In this document: piece by piece, positions 6,107-14,104 of the stretch
Position numbering within the stretch: the stretch's first letter is position 1
How the letters are laid out: every line of letters begins with the position of its first letter
IMG/VR virus record: IMGVR_UViG_3300015262_000003
Coordinates: 1 to 39,241 of that record
Length of the DNA: 39,241 nucleotides
Reading direction: 5' to 3' (one strand)
DNA from: a virus
Program-made: the position numbers and the translations under genes
Notes under the pieces: model-generated
Database searches by the model: none
What the model saw: only the letters and a program-made list of their open reading frames with translations
Told to the model about the DNA's origin: nothing

Positions 6107-6135
6107 GCCCCACTTCGGTGGGGCTTTTCTTTATT
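6107..6135 (+). terminator. Rho-independent terminator
   Basis: GCCCCAC and GTGGGGC form a perfect 7-bp GC-rich stem with the stable TTCG loop, followed by TTTTCTTTATT. It separates the fibre block from the packaging genes. Confidence 0.92.
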
Positions 6136-6172
6136 TGTCAAATAGATAAATCCTATCAAGTATTGACAAATA
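6132..6172 (+). repeat. Inverted repeat overlapping promoter (operator-like)
   Basis: TATTTGTCAA (6132-6141) and TTGACAAATA (6163-6172) form a perfect 10-bp inverted repeat. The right arm contains the -35 box of the terminase promoter. A related arrangement lies before the large terminase gene. It may bind a dimeric regulator. Confidence 0.4.
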
Positions 6173-6191
6173 ATAGAATATTTGATATTCT
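6163..6191 (+). promoter_or_regulatory. Sigma70-like promoter for small terminase
   Basis: TTGACA (6163-6168) and TATTCT (6186-6191) are separated by 17 bp, with an expected start near 6198. It lies between a terminator and the terminase gene, so a new transcript is needed here. Confidence 0.65.
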
Positions 6192-6222
6192 TCACTTTAT
6201 AACCAAAAGAAAGGAGACATTG

Positions 6223-6678
6223 ATGTCACAATTGATCGACTACGAAGACGTAGGTGAAAGTCCAATTGGAAATGATACAAAGTGGGAAGCTGGTCAATCT
6301 GGTAATCCTAATGGTCGTCCCAAAGGTAAAACTAACTCAAAACCACGCTCTAAAATGCGTACAACACTGTCTAGGCTCTACTCCATTCAAGGAGAAGCAA
6401 TCGAGCTAATCCGACAACAGATGACGGGTAAAGACTCCAATGGTAAGGCTGTAGAAGCACCTTCCAAGGATAAAGTTGATATGGCTAAGTTTGTTGTTAA
6501 GACAATTGAGTCATTGAACAATACATGCCTTCGTGAAGAAGCATTGATTCTTGGTATTCGTGGCAAAGGTGATACAGAAGGCGCGAAAGGGTTGGAAGAA
6601 AGTCAAGCCAATCAATCAGCTGAAGATACTGGAGCATTCAGTATGGATATGGCTGTAGACGATGAAACTAAACACTAA
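6223..6678 (+). CDS. Putative small terminase subunit (DUF5681-type)
   Basis: AAGGAG (6211-6216) lies 6 nt before the ATG at 6223. The longer open frame begins inside the upstream terminator and is not used. The 151-residue product has W-E-A-G-Q-S-G-N-P-N-G-R-P-K-G at residues 21-35, the signature of DUF5681 proteins, which in phages often sit beside the large terminase. A basic stretch follows, then helices around 60-115 and an acidic C-terminus. Small terminases bind the packaging start site and regulate the motor. Position and family support that call, but no clear helix-turn-helix is visible, so it is tentative. Confidence 0.6.
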   Translation: MSQLIDYEDVGESPIGNDTKWEAGQSGNPNGRPKGKTNSKPRSKMRTTLSRLYSIQGEAIELIRQQMTGKDSNGKAVEAPSKDKVDMAKFVVKTIESLNNTCLREEALILGIRGKGDTEGAKGLEESQANQSAEDTGAFSMDMAVDDETKH

Positions 6679-6687
6679 GGGGTAATA

Positions 6688-7083
6688 ATGAAATATCAAC
6701 TGATTGTAAAATGTGGTAACTCGCTGGGTTTCGGCTGGTTGGAAACAATTGTAGAACTCGCTAAACAAGGCGCAGTTTTGAAAGAAGGCGTTAACCAGAT
6801 GCTGAAGTTTCCACACACTTGCTACATGGAAATTGAATCTGAAGAAGATCCTGTAGCTACACCATTTGTTCGTGTCTTCCGAGAAGATAAGAGTGAAGTG
6901 TTTATTGTAAAAGAAACTGATGAAGTTGGTGGTTTCTCGATGGAAATTGATGACGGTATTCGTCTTAGTAAAGAAGAACTAGATGCACTGGAATGGCAAG
7001 CATTTAAAGAAGCTTGTAAGAAAGTGAATATTAAAGGTCGTGATCGTAACTTGATGACTACTCAGTATCTTAAAAGTGAATAA
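6688..7083 (+). CDS. Hypothetical protein between terminase genes
   Basis: This 131-residue protein has a short AGGGG ribosome binding site. It contains G-F-G-W-L-E-T-I-V-E-L-A-K-Q-G and a central strand (P-F-V-R-V-F-R-E-D-K-S-E-V-F-I-V). A predicted helical C-terminal half follows (L-S-K-E-E-L-D-A-L-E-W-Q-A-F-K-E-A-C-K-K). I do not recognise a family. It lies between the two putative terminase subunit genes and before a separate promoter, so it may belong to the packaging group. Confidence 0.7.
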   Translation: MKYQLIVKCGNSLGFGWLETIVELAKQGAVLKEGVNQMLKFPHTCYMEIESEEDPVATPFVRVFREDKSEVFIVKETDEVGGFSMEIDDGIRLSKEELDALEWQAFKEACKKVNIKGRDRNLMTTQYLKSE

Positions 7084-7084
7084 A

Positions 7085-7113
7085 GTCAATAAATAGTTGT
7101 ATTACCTATTGAC
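7085..7113 (+). repeat. Inverted repeat at large-terminase promoter
   Basis: GTCAATA (7085-7091) and TATTGAC (7107-7113) form a perfect 7-bp inverted repeat with a 15-bp spacer; the right arm runs into the -35 box. The geometry resembles the repeat at 6137-6167. Confidence 0.38.
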
Positions 7114-7137
7114 ATAATAGCTTTTATCAATTAGAAT
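7109..7137 (+). promoter_or_regulatory. Sigma70-like promoter for large terminase
   Basis: TTGACA (7109-7114) and TAGAAT (7132-7137) are 17 bp apart. The start is expected near 7144. An AGGGA/TCCCT hairpin (7152-7170) lies early in the leader. Confidence 0.65.
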
Positions 7138-7189
7138 ACGTACTTAGATAGAGGGAATATATGAATCCCTTTCAATAGAAGGAGAACAC

Positions 7190-8701
7190 ATGTCTAAGAC
7201 AGACATTGCTGTTCGTCCTCAGTCTCCTTTTCAAGAGAAGTATCTGAAGTCAGATGCAAAGATTCTAGTAGTTGGTGGTGCGGCTGGTTCTAGTAAGTCT
7301 TATGTCGGATTGATGCGACATCTAAGATTTGTCAACGATCCTGATTATCGCGGTTTCTGTATTCGTAAGAACAGTACAGCAATTATGAAAGCGGGTGGTT
7401 TGTTTGAACAAGCAGTTCGACTATACTCCAAAGTATATCCTAAGATTCAAATCAAACTTAAAGAACAAAAGATTGTATTCCCAAGTGGTGCATCTGTTAG
7501 TTTCTCGCACTATGAGAATGACAGCGCCGGTCTTTTGTATCAAGGTCTTGAACTATCAAGTGTCTTCTACGACGAAGGTACACACGCTGATGAATCACAC
7601 TTGTGGTGGTTGTTTTCACGTCTACGTACTGAAGCAAAGATGGAACCTTGTATGTGGGTTAGTTGTAACCCTGATCCTGATAGCTTCTTGTTTGATTGGG
7701 TCAAATGGTGGCTCTACCCTGAAGGTCATGAGAAATATGGTCTTCCTGATCCTGCTAAGAATGGTGTTACACGATACCTTCTGCGTATTGGTGGTGATCT
7801 TATTTGGGGTGATACTTGGCAAGAACTTTATGATAAACATAAGAAGCCTGATCTTCCAGTTGATCATGAAGACCAAGTAAGGCCGATTCCATTCCAAGTG
7901 TTGCTCGGTACATTGTACGACAACCCAACGTTAATGAAGTCTAACCCAAACTATAAAGCTGCGCTTGAGGCATTGCCTGATGTTGAGCGTAGACGTTTGC
8001 TGTTAGGTGACTGGACGGCTCGTGAAGAAGGTAGCACATACTTTCAACGTGAGTGGTGTGGTGAACAAGCCATTGATGAACCTCCTGCAAGTGAAATTCT
8101 TCGCACGGTAAGAGCATACGACTTTGCTGGTACATTAAAGACATCAGCAAATCCAAGTCCCGATTATACAGCATCTGCTCGTGTTAGCAAGTTAAAGAAT
8201 GGTGATTTCTTCGTTCATGACGTGCAACGTACACGAATATTATTTGGTGATTGGGAGAAGTTTGTTCTTGAGAATGCAGCAAGAGATGGATTCAATACTG
8301 AGATTCTTATTCCACTTGACCCCGGCGCATCCGCAAAGGTTGCCACTAGTTTGCTCACAAGAGCAATTGGGGAAAAAGGCTACAGAGTACGAACACTTAA
8401 AACGACACAAAGTAAGCTAGACCGATTCAGACCTTTCTCTTCTCTAGCAATGAATGGTCATATCAAGTTCTTAAAAGGATGTGGATATGATTATGAAAAC
8501 AACATTGAAGCTGATAACAACTTCGTTTACAGAGAGCTTGAAGCTTTCAACGGTAAACGTCGTGGTGGTGAATCAGGACACGATGATATGTGTGACGCCT
8601 TGAGTGACACCATTTCAATTCTAGCACAAAGAGTAAATATTCCAAATATGTCAGCAGCGCTTGCGTCTGTGAACATGTCAACTAAAACACCCTTCAGCTA
8701 A
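7190..8701 (+). CDS. terL: Terminase large subunit
   Basis: This 503-residue protein is the packaging ATPase and nuclease. The N-terminal ATPase has a Walker A-like G-G-A-A-G-S-S-K-S (29-37), Walker B V-F-Y-D-E-G (125-130) and the coupling motif S-C-N-P-D-P (158-163). The C-terminal RNase H-like nuclease has three acidic sites: A-Y-D-F-A-G near 310, I-P-L-D-P-G near 375 and G-H-D-D-M-C-D-A near 464. Length is normal for the family. AAGGAG lies just before the ATG. It acts at the portal vertex of the empty head and is followed 9 nt later by the portal gene. Confidence 0.95.
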   Translation: MSKTDIAVRPQSPFQEKYLKSDAKILVVGGAAGSSKSYVGLMRHLRFVNDPDYRGFCIRKNSTAIMKAGGLFEQAVRLYSKVYPKIQIKLKEQKIVFPSGASVSFSHYENDSAGLLYQGLELSSVFYDEGTHADESHLWWLFSRLRTEAKMEPCMWVSCNPDPDSFLFDWVKWWLYPEGHEKYGLPDPAKNGVTRYLLRIGGDLIWGDTWQELYDKHKKPDLPVDHEDQVRPIPFQVLLGTLYDNPTLMKSNPNYKAALEALPDVERRRLLLGDWTAREEGSTYFQREWCGEQAIDEPPASEILRTVRAYDFAGTLKTSANPSPDYTASARVSKLKNGDFFVHDVQRTRILFGDWEKFVLENAARDGFNTEILIPLDPGASAKVATSLLTRAIGEKGYRVRTLKTTQSKLDRFRPFSSLAMNGHIKFLKGCGYDYENNIEADNNFVYRELEAFNGKRRGGESGHDDMCDALSDTISILAQRVNIPNMSAALASVNMSTKTPFS

Positions 8702-8710
8702 GGAGTTACG

Positions 8711-10249
8711 ATGGCAGAGGAAGTAGTAACAGACAATGCCCTGTCCTTGCAAGAGGGTGATGTAAAAGTTCCCGCAATGGCATACGGAGAGATGGGATAC
8801 ACTGGACTTGTTACCCTTGGTGGTAAAGTTTGGGATGAATGTACTCATGAACTTCGATGGCCTTATGCTTATAAGACATTTAAACAAATGGCACTTGATG
8901 GTGCTGTGCATCCATCTCTTGACTTCGTTGAGAGTAAGATTGCAGAAGCTGATTGGGTTGTTCGTATCCCAAAGAAAGCTCCAAAAGAGCTACTTGGTCA
9001 ACTAACCTTACAAAAGGAATTCGTTGAGTCTTGTATGACTGATATGGAACATAGCTGGACAGCAATGATTAAAGATGCTGCTAGTTTCAACCGTTATGGT
9101 TTCTCCACACTTGAGAAAGTGTACCGTTATCGTAATACGAAATACGGTAGTAAGCATGATGATGGTCGAGTTGGTTTCAGAAAGATTGTTGGTCGTAGTC
9201 AAGGTACTATTGAAAAGTGGGAATGGGTTAATAAAGGTCGTGACATTAAAGGTTTCTGGCAACGTGTTGTAACACCAGCTGAGACAATTAATATCAATGG
9301 TTGGGAAACATTGAAACTTCAATCAACTCAAGCATTCAACCTGAAGTTCATTCCGAGTTATAAATACCTGCACTTCCGTCATAATCCTCAGAACAATTCA
9401 CCAACTGGTAGTTCACCACTTGCTGGTGTATGGCAAGCCTATAAGATGAAGCAAGCTTATCAAGAGTCAGAAGCCATTGGTACTGCTCAAGATAACAACG
9501 CATTCAAGATCCTGTATCTGCCTCCTGAATACCTTGTAGCTGATGCTGACGAAGATCGTAAAGCTAGCTTTGAGATGTACAAGACGATGCTTGAGAAAGC
9601 ACACCAAGCAAAACAAAGTGGTTTTATCCTTCCAATGCTAACAGACAGTGAAGGTAATAAGATGTTTGACTTTGAGATTAAGAATATCTCAGGCACGAAA
9701 TCTTATGATGTGAATGCAATCATTGCTCGCTACACACGAGAGATTCAAGTCGGTTTGTTTGCTGACGTACTCTCACTTGGTGGTGGTTCTGGTGGTAGTT
9801 ACTCTCTTGCTGAATCTAAAGTAAACATCATTGACCTTGCTGTTAAGTCTCGACTGAATGAGATTAAAGATCAACTTAACCATGACTTGATGACACAACT
9901 GTTCGAACAGAATGGATGGTCTACAGAATGGATGCCTTACTTTGACTATGAACTTCCTAATATGGAAAGCATGGACAATAAAGGTAAGTTTTATCAGCGT
10001 GTTAAAGCTGTAGGTCTTCTGCCAGTAGTCCCAGCTGTAGTCAACCAAATCCTTAAAGATTGTGGTATTGATTATCAAGTTGATGAGGATATGTCTACTG
10101 AGGATCTTATGAAGATTCTTGCACCAATGTCACAAGCTGATATTCAGAGTGAAGCTGGTAAGGGAATGGAAAGTGGATTAAATAACTCAAACGGCAAAGG
10201 TACTGGCTCTAATGGTGACAGTAGCACTGCAAATACGGAGAACAATTAA
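8711..10249 (+). CDS. Portal protein (DUF935 / Mu gp29-like)
   Basis: This 512-residue protein has the features of DUF935 portals: S-F-N-R-Y-G-F-S-T-L-E-K-V-Y around residue 124-137, a F-R-H-N-P-x-x-N-S-P-T-G stretch near 220, and V-G-L-F-A-D-V-L-S-L-G-G-G-S-G-G-S-Y near 345. A long helix follows, and the tail is low-complexity (N-S-N-G-K-G-T-G-S-N-G). The portal is the dodecameric ring through which DNA enters and leaves and on which the head assembles. The stop TAA is directly followed by the ATG of the protease gene, as in tightly coupled head operons. Confidence 0.9.
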   Translation: MAEEVVTDNALSLQEGDVKVPAMAYGEMGYTGLVTLGGKVWDECTHELRWPYAYKTFKQMALDGAVHPSLDFVESKIAEADWVVRIPKKAPKELLGQLTLQKEFVESCMTDMEHSWTAMIKDAASFNRYGFSTLEKVYRYRNTKYGSKHDDGRVGFRKIVGRSQGTIEKWEWVNKGRDIKGFWQRVVTPAETININGWETLKLQSTQAFNLKFIPSYKYLHFRHNPQNNSPTGSSPLAGVWQAYKMKQAYQESEAIGTAQDNNAFKILYLPPEYLVADADEDRKASFEMYKTMLEKAHQAKQSGFILPMLTDSEGNKMFDFEIKNISGTKSYDVNAIIARYTREIQVGLFADVLSLGGGSGGSYSLAESKVNIIDLAVKSRLNEIKDQLNHDLMTQLFEQNGWSTEWMPYFDYELPNMESMDNKGKFYQRVKAVGLLPVVPAVVNQILKDCGIDYQVDEDMSTEDLMKILAPMSQADIQSEAGKGMESGLNNSNGKGTGSNGDSSTANTENN

Positions 10250-11602
10250 ATGGCCCACAGCCTAATTAAACTGAAGGGTTCTCTCCAAAACAAACCACAT
10301 CTTATTGAACCTGAAAGCTTTAATTCGATTATGGAGTATGTCAACTCCCGTATCCAAGGTAATGCTGAAATTACCAAAAAGGAAATGGCAAGTTGGGATG
10401 ATGTTGATGGAGACTTCTCTAGTCGTTTTTACGACGAAACTAAAACAGGATTTATGAGTATCGATGGTCCACTGACATACAAGACTTCCGGTTGGGAAGC
10501 ATTTTGTGGTGGCACATCTTATGAAATGCTCAAAGGTCAAATGGAATACTTTGTATCGCAAGGCGCTAAGACAGTTGCGATGGTTGTTGACTCAGGTGGC
10601 GGTGAAGCACATGGGATGATTGACAGTGCTAATTATATGCGAAAACTTGCTGATGAAAATGGTATTCGAATCATTGCTTATGTAGATGGTATGTCAGCTT
10701 CTGCTGCTTATGGTATCTCTTGTATCGCTGATGAGATTGTAATGTCTTCGGATAGTCAAGTTGGCAGCATTGGTGTTCTGATTCAACTCATGAACAACAG
10801 TAAGATGCTTGAGAAAGCTGGTATTGAACGAACATTCATTACTGCCGGTAAAGACAAAGTTCCTTTTGCTGAAGATGGTTCATTCACTGAAGCATTTAAA
10901 GAGAAACTACAAGCCTCTGTTGATGACCTTTATGAAAGCTTCACATCTCACGTAGCTCTATATCGGAAGATGAGTGTTGATAGTGTAAAGAATACAGAAG
11001 CAAACGTATTTATGTCAAAGGATGCGATTCAACTTGGTCTTGCTGATCAGATTATGACTCCTGAGAACTTTTATGAATATCTGGCGACGTATGCTCAGAG
11101 TAACTTAGAGGGAAACACAATGGGCAACCCGCTCAAGAAATTTATGAACAACACTAAAGAGGATGCTGAAATGGCCCAACTTGAAGAACTGCAACTTGAA
11201 CTGAATACCACTAAAGAACAATTTACAGCCATGTCTACTCAGATGAGTGAACTGAAAGAACTGTTCGGCGCACAAGCAGAGCAACTAAACGCCGCTAAAG
11301 AAGCACTGGCTGCTGCTGAAACTGCAAAAGCTGAAGCCTTGGTTGCTAGTCGTAAAGCCGCTCTTTCCGAAGTGCTGCCTGTTGACCAACTTGAAGCCGC
11401 GATGAGTGCTTATGGTGAACTGCCTGAAGCTTCGTTTAACTTCACAGTTACCACACTGAAAGCTGCTAAAGAGAAATCGGCTGGTGGTGAAATGATGACT
11501 GACGCTGGTGGTGAAGGCGCTGAGAAAGATGCAGAACCTGTTGATCAGCTTGAAGCAATTCGTCTCGCTGGTGTAGCTGCTGCTCAAGCCCTGCGCAAAT
11601 AA
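10250..11602 (+). CDS. Head maturation protease (S49/SppA-like) with scaffold domain
   Basis: This 450-residue protein corresponds to lambda C. The S49 peptidase domain (about 60-270) has V-D-S-G-G-G-E-A near 113-120 and M-S-A-S-A-A-Y with likely nucleophile Ser151. Lys203 in A-G-K-D-K lies 52 residues later, the spacing of the SppA Ser/Lys dyad. Residues 291-450 are helical and coiled-coil-like (E-E-L-Q-L-E-L-N-T-T-K-E-Q) and act as internal scaffold. An in-frame ATG at 11120 with its own ribosome binding site probably gives a separate scaffold, like lambda Nu3. The start abuts the portal stop. Confidence 0.9.
   Translation: MAHSLIKLKGSLQNKPHLIEPESFNSIMEYVNSRIQGNAEITKKEMASWDDVDGDFSSRFYDETKTGFMSIDGPLTYKTSGWEAFCGGTSYEMLKGQMEYFVSQGAKTVAMVVDSGGGEAHGMIDSANYMRKLADENGIRIIAYVDGMSASAAYGISCIADEIVMSSDSQVGSIGVLIQLMNNSKMLEKAGIERTFITAGKDKVPFAEDGSFTEAFKEKLQASVDDLYESFTSHVALYRKMSVDSVKNTEANVFMSKDAIQLGLADQIMTPENFYEYLATYAQSNLEGNTMGNPLKKFMNNTKEDAEMAQLEELQLELNTTKEQFTAMSTQMSELKELFGAQAEQLNAAKEALAAAETAKAEALVASRKAALSEVLPVDQLEAAMSAYGELPEASFNFTVTTLKAAKEKSAGGEMMTDAGGEGAEKDAEPVDQLEAIRLAGVAAAQALRK
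11120..11602 (+). CDS. Nested scaffold protein (Nu3-like internal start)
   Basis: An in-frame ATG (codon 291 of the protease) is preceded by GAGGG at 11108-11112 with a 7-nt spacer. Translation from it gives a 160-residue protein that lacks the protease domain and holds only the coiled-coil-like scaffold part, ending in a basic A-L-R-K. In lambda, Nu3 is made in the same way from within gene C and guides capsid assembly. The ribosome binding site is seen directly; expression is inferred by analogy. Confidence 0.65.
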   Translation: MGNPLKKFMNNTKEDAEMAQLEELQLELNTTKEQFTAMSTQMSELKELFGAQAEQLNAAKEALAAAETAKAEALVASRKAALSEVLPVDQLEAAMSAYGELPEASFNFTVTTLKAAKEKSAGGEMMTDAGGEGAEKDAEPVDQLEAIRLAGVAAAQALRK

Positions 11603-11631
11603 TTTAATATTAAATAAGAGGAAATAAAGAC

Positions 11632-12084
11632 ATGGCTTACACAACTTTGAATGCTCCAATTCCACGCGCTTCTGATCTTATTGTAGATCACGAAGAGTTT
11701 GGTTATAACTTCGACGATGCCAACATTACCCCAGCTGGTAACATTCCGTTCGGTACTGTTGTCTTCCGTGCTAAAGGTGCTGCTTCCGATGCCGTTGCTT
11801 GGACTGTAGTTGATGACGCTACTGACGTAGTTGTCGCCAATGACTTCGCAGTTGTTTACGGTGATCATTATGGCTTCAAGGCTGGTTTCACTCCTAAAAC
11901 AATCAAAGCTAAGTTCTATAACGCTCTCGTTATTAAACGTGGTCCTGTTCTGTTGAAAGAGTTTTACCTGAAGCAAGTTCACGGTACTCAGCTGGGCGCA
12001 ACCTTTGACAAACTGAAATCGCTTATGTCTGATCAAGGTCTTGTTGTTCTGGATGATGTCAGCGCTTTTAACGGCACTCTCTAA
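11632..12084 (+). CDS. Putative head decoration protein
   Basis: This 150-residue protein lies between the protease/scaffold and the major capsid gene, the position of lambda D. It is beta-rich, with an N-terminal extended arm (A-P-I-P-R-A-S-D-L-I-V-D) and segments such as G-N-I-P-F-G-T-V-V-F and D-F-A-V-V-Y-G-D-H. Lambda D trimers clamp capsid hexamers after expansion. Direct sequence similarity to gpD is not obvious to me, so the call rests mainly on gene order, size and composition. Codon use shifts toward the pattern of the highly expressed capsid gene. Confidence 0.7.
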   Translation: MAYTTLNAPIPRASDLIVDHEEFGYNFDDANITPAGNIPFGTVVFRAKGAASDAVAWTVVDDATDVVVANDFAVVYGDHYGFKAGFTPKTIKAKFYNALVIKRGPVLLKEFYLKQVHGTQLGATFDKLKSLMSDQGLVVLDDVSAFNGTL

Positions 12085-12095
12085 TTAACTATCCC

Positions 12096-12118
12096 GAAGC
12101 ACTTTGAGAAAGTGCTTC
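12096..12118 (+). other. Intercistronic 9-bp hairpin before capsid gene
   Basis: GAAGCACTT and AAGTGCTTC form a perfect 9-bp stem with loop TGAGA. No U tract follows, so it is more likely an mRNA stabilising or processing element than a full terminator. It would protect the 5' end of the capsid message. Confidence 0.55.
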
Positions 12119-12142
12119 ATCCTCTTATATAAGGAATATGAA

Positions 12143-13240
12143 ATGACTTTGATTATCGACAAGAATATTGACCGCCTGAGCCAAGGTAAGTTTGTAGAGC
12201 TTACTGACATTCTGGTAGAAATCCCGCGTAACGTAAGTGTTATCGATGCACTGAATCTGTTTGATGATGTTTACCTGACCCAAAAGAAATTCGAAATTCA
12301 ACGTGTTCAGTACAGCAACCATCTGATCAAGGATAAGAATTGGGATGAGAAAGCTGACACCATCGTTGGTCGTCCAGTTCGTGGTTTCATCCAAGGTAAG
12401 ATTCCACACTTCCCAATGATCGACGCTATCAAGCCATCGGACATTGACGGTATCGCTTCGGTTAGTTCGATCCAAGAAGCTGCTGGTCTGGAAACTGTAA
12501 TGGATGTTCGTATCGAGAAGCTGTCCACCATCACCAACGCTTATGACCTGACTGAAGACGTTGCTAAAATGCAGCTGTTGACCAAAGGTACAGTATATGC
12601 ACCAGCTGGTACTCTGGCCACATCGTATGGCGACACCATCGACTTCTACCAAGAAATGGGTGTAACTCGTCAGACTATCAACCTTGAACTGTCCGGTGCT
12701 AACGATCCACGTATCAGTGTTTCGAATCTGGTTCGTAAGATGCGTGAAGCTCTGCGTAACAGTTCTAGCAATGGTAACTACAAGTCGCTGGTAGTTCTGT
12801 GCGGTACTGATTACTTCGACGCTGTTTACACCAACCCGTTCGTAACTGACACTGTTAAGCAGTTCAACCAAGACCTGTCGAAACTGTTGCTGCAAACTCC
12901 AGATACCGCACAAGGTTACGATGCTAACTTCCGTAGCGTTAACGTTTGGGGTGTAGTGTTCATCGATGCTGGTACTGGTGGTTATGATGGTCCAGATGGT
13001 GTGTTTGTTCCGTGGATTGCTGCTGATAAAGCGATTGCTCTGCCAACTGGTGTTCGTGGTATGTTCAAGACTCTGTACGCTCCAGCTAACACTTTCAGCA
13101 CCATCAACAAGCGTTCAGCCGGTCGTTACTACTTCGAACGTCTGAACGAAGAAGATGACCTGATCCAAATGAAAGCTGAACAGAACTTCATGAATGCTCT
13201 GATCTACCCAGCTGCTGTATTCGATCTCACCAAGTCCTAA
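12143..13240 (+). CDS. Major capsid protein (lambda E-like)
   Basis: AAGGA at 12131-12135 precedes the ATG at 12143; a longer frame from 12104 starts inside a hairpin and is not used. The 365-residue product fits the lambda gpE family (Phage_cap_E). Its N-terminal part has P-R-G-... like F-E-I-Q-R-V-Q-Y (50-57), then I-P-H-F-P-M-I-D-A-I-K-P-S-D-I-D (87-102), the conserved phrase of the family. The C-terminal half carries the HK97-fold A-domain strands. Leu, Asn and Thr codons are strongly biased to CTG, AAC and ACT compared with neighbours, as expected of the most abundant virion protein. Confidence 0.92.
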   Translation: MTLIIDKNIDRLSQGKFVELTDILVEIPRNVSVIDALNLFDDVYLTQKKFEIQRVQYSNHLIKDKNWDEKADTIVGRPVRGFIQGKIPHFPMIDAIKPSDIDGIASVSSIQEAAGLETVMDVRIEKLSTITNAYDLTEDVAKMQLLTKGTVYAPAGTLATSYGDTIDFYQEMGVTRQTINLELSGANDPRISVSNLVRKMREALRNSSSNGNYKSLVVLCGTDYFDAVYTNPFVTDTVKQFNQDLSKLLLQTPDTAQGYDANFRSVNVWGVVFIDAGTGGYDGPDGVFVPWIAADKAIALPTGVRGMFKTLYAPANTFSTINKRSAGRYYFERLNEEDDLIQMKAEQNFMNALIYPAAVFDLTKS

Positions 13241-13256
13241 TAAGGCGCACTTTATG

Positions 13257-13286
13257 GGGCTGGCGTAAGCTGGCCCTTTATTGTTT
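13257..13286 (+). terminator. Probable terminator after capsid gene
   Basis: GGGCTGGC and GCTGGCCC form an 8-bp stem (two G-U pairs) with loop GTAA, followed by TTTATTGTTT. It may lower transcription from the capsid gene into the connector genes. Confidence 0.7.
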
Positions 13287-13298
13287 CAGGAGGAATAA

Positions 13299-13712
13299 AT
13301 GACAGACGAAGAAAAGATTTCCCTCCTTGCCCTTATGCTTGGTGATATCCCCGGTGGTCCTTACTACCCAATGTTTTCGGAAGAACAGTATGCTCAGTTC
13401 CTGAAACTCTCTGGTGGTAATGTCAACCAAGCTGCTGTCTACGCTGCAATGTCCGCATCATTCTATGTTGGTGGTGAATCAACAAGAGAAGTTATTGGTG
13501 ATCTTCAATTGTCATCTAGCACAGGTGCAAATTACCTGAAGACTTTGGATTATCTTATTAAGACTGTTGGTAAAGTGCCACCAGCCAGTATGATGCCTTG
13601 GGTTGCTGGCCTTGACAGTTGTGAAAAGAATAAGCTTCTTGAATTCAGGCGCTGTGATGATCCTTGTAAGTTTATAACATTCAGCACTACTGAACAAAGT
13701 TGTGGGTGTTAA
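13299..13712 (+). CDS. Putative head-tail connector protein
   Basis: This 137-residue protein follows the capsid gene, in the place of lambda FI or an HK97 gp6-like adaptor. It is helical, with E-E-Q-Y-A-Q-F-L-K-L-S-G-G-N-V-N-Q-A-A near residues 24-42, which resembles the opening helices of small connector or head-completion proteins. The last 35 residues hold five cysteines, including a final C-G-C. Strong AGGAGG precedes the ATG. The specific role within the neck is inferred from order only. Confidence 0.65.
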   Translation: MTDEEKISLLALMLGDIPGGPYYPMFSEEQYAQFLKLSGGNVNQAAVYAAMSASFYVGGESTREVIGDLQLSSSTGANYLKTLDYLIKTVGKVPPASMMPWVAGLDSCEKNKLLEFRRCDDPCKFITFSTTEQSCGC

Positions 13713-13714
13713 CT

Positions 13715-14104
13715 ATGGGAATGCACGATAGATTGCGTAACATGACAATCAGACAACTAGGGTTAGGTCCAAAAGGAAAAGGTGCACCAGCAACACTTAA
13801 CAAAGTGACAGAAGGTGTGTTTGATCCTGAAACTAGTACAGTGGTTGGTGGTGGGATTGTATCACATGATGGAAGCGGATTGAGGGTCAACTATAAGAGT
13901 TTTGATTATAGAGATGTAACAATTCAACATGATGACTTTAGGTTGTATCTGTGTCCAGTATTAGTTGACGGATCAGATTGTCCAGCACCATCTATTGAAG
14001 ATACCATAAACTTTGATGGTGACTTGTATAAAGTGATCAACATTGAACCTTGGAATGCTGCTGGTGTAGTGTGTGGCTGGAAGTTGCAAATGAGGAAAGG
14101 ATAA
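13715..14104 (+). CDS. Putative head-closure/connector protein (lambda FII position)
   Basis: The ATG at 13715 is 2 nt after the previous stop and is preferred over an upstream GTG-like extension that would overlap. The 129-residue product is beta-rich, with D-V-T-I-Q-H-D-D-F-R-L-Y-L and a C-terminal G-D-L-Y-K-V-I-N-I-E-P-W-N-A-A-G-V-V strand pair. Such I-x-P-W-x-P-A-G endings occur in small phage neck proteins that join the portal ring to the tail. The stop overlaps the next ATG (TAATG). The exact family is not certain. Confidence 0.62.
   Translation: MGMHDRLRNMTIRQLGLGPKGKGAPATLNKVTEGVFDPETSTVVGGGIVSHDGSGLRVNYKSFDYRDVTIQHDDFRLYLCPVLVDGSDCPAPSIEDTINFDGDLYKVINIEPWNAAGVVCGWKLQMRKG

Noticed and set aside
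6118-6222. Longer N-terminus for the small terminase
   Set aside because: The extra codons lie in the terminator stem and promoter; a proper ribosome binding site precedes the ATG at 6223.
12104-12142. Upstream start for the major capsid protein
   Set aside because: It lies in an intercistronic hairpin without a ribosome binding site; AAGGA precedes the ATG at 12143.
12125-12913. Long minus-strand open frame opposite the capsid gene
   Set aside because: It is a shadow produced by the codon bias of the capsid gene; no ribosome binding site or recognisable domain.
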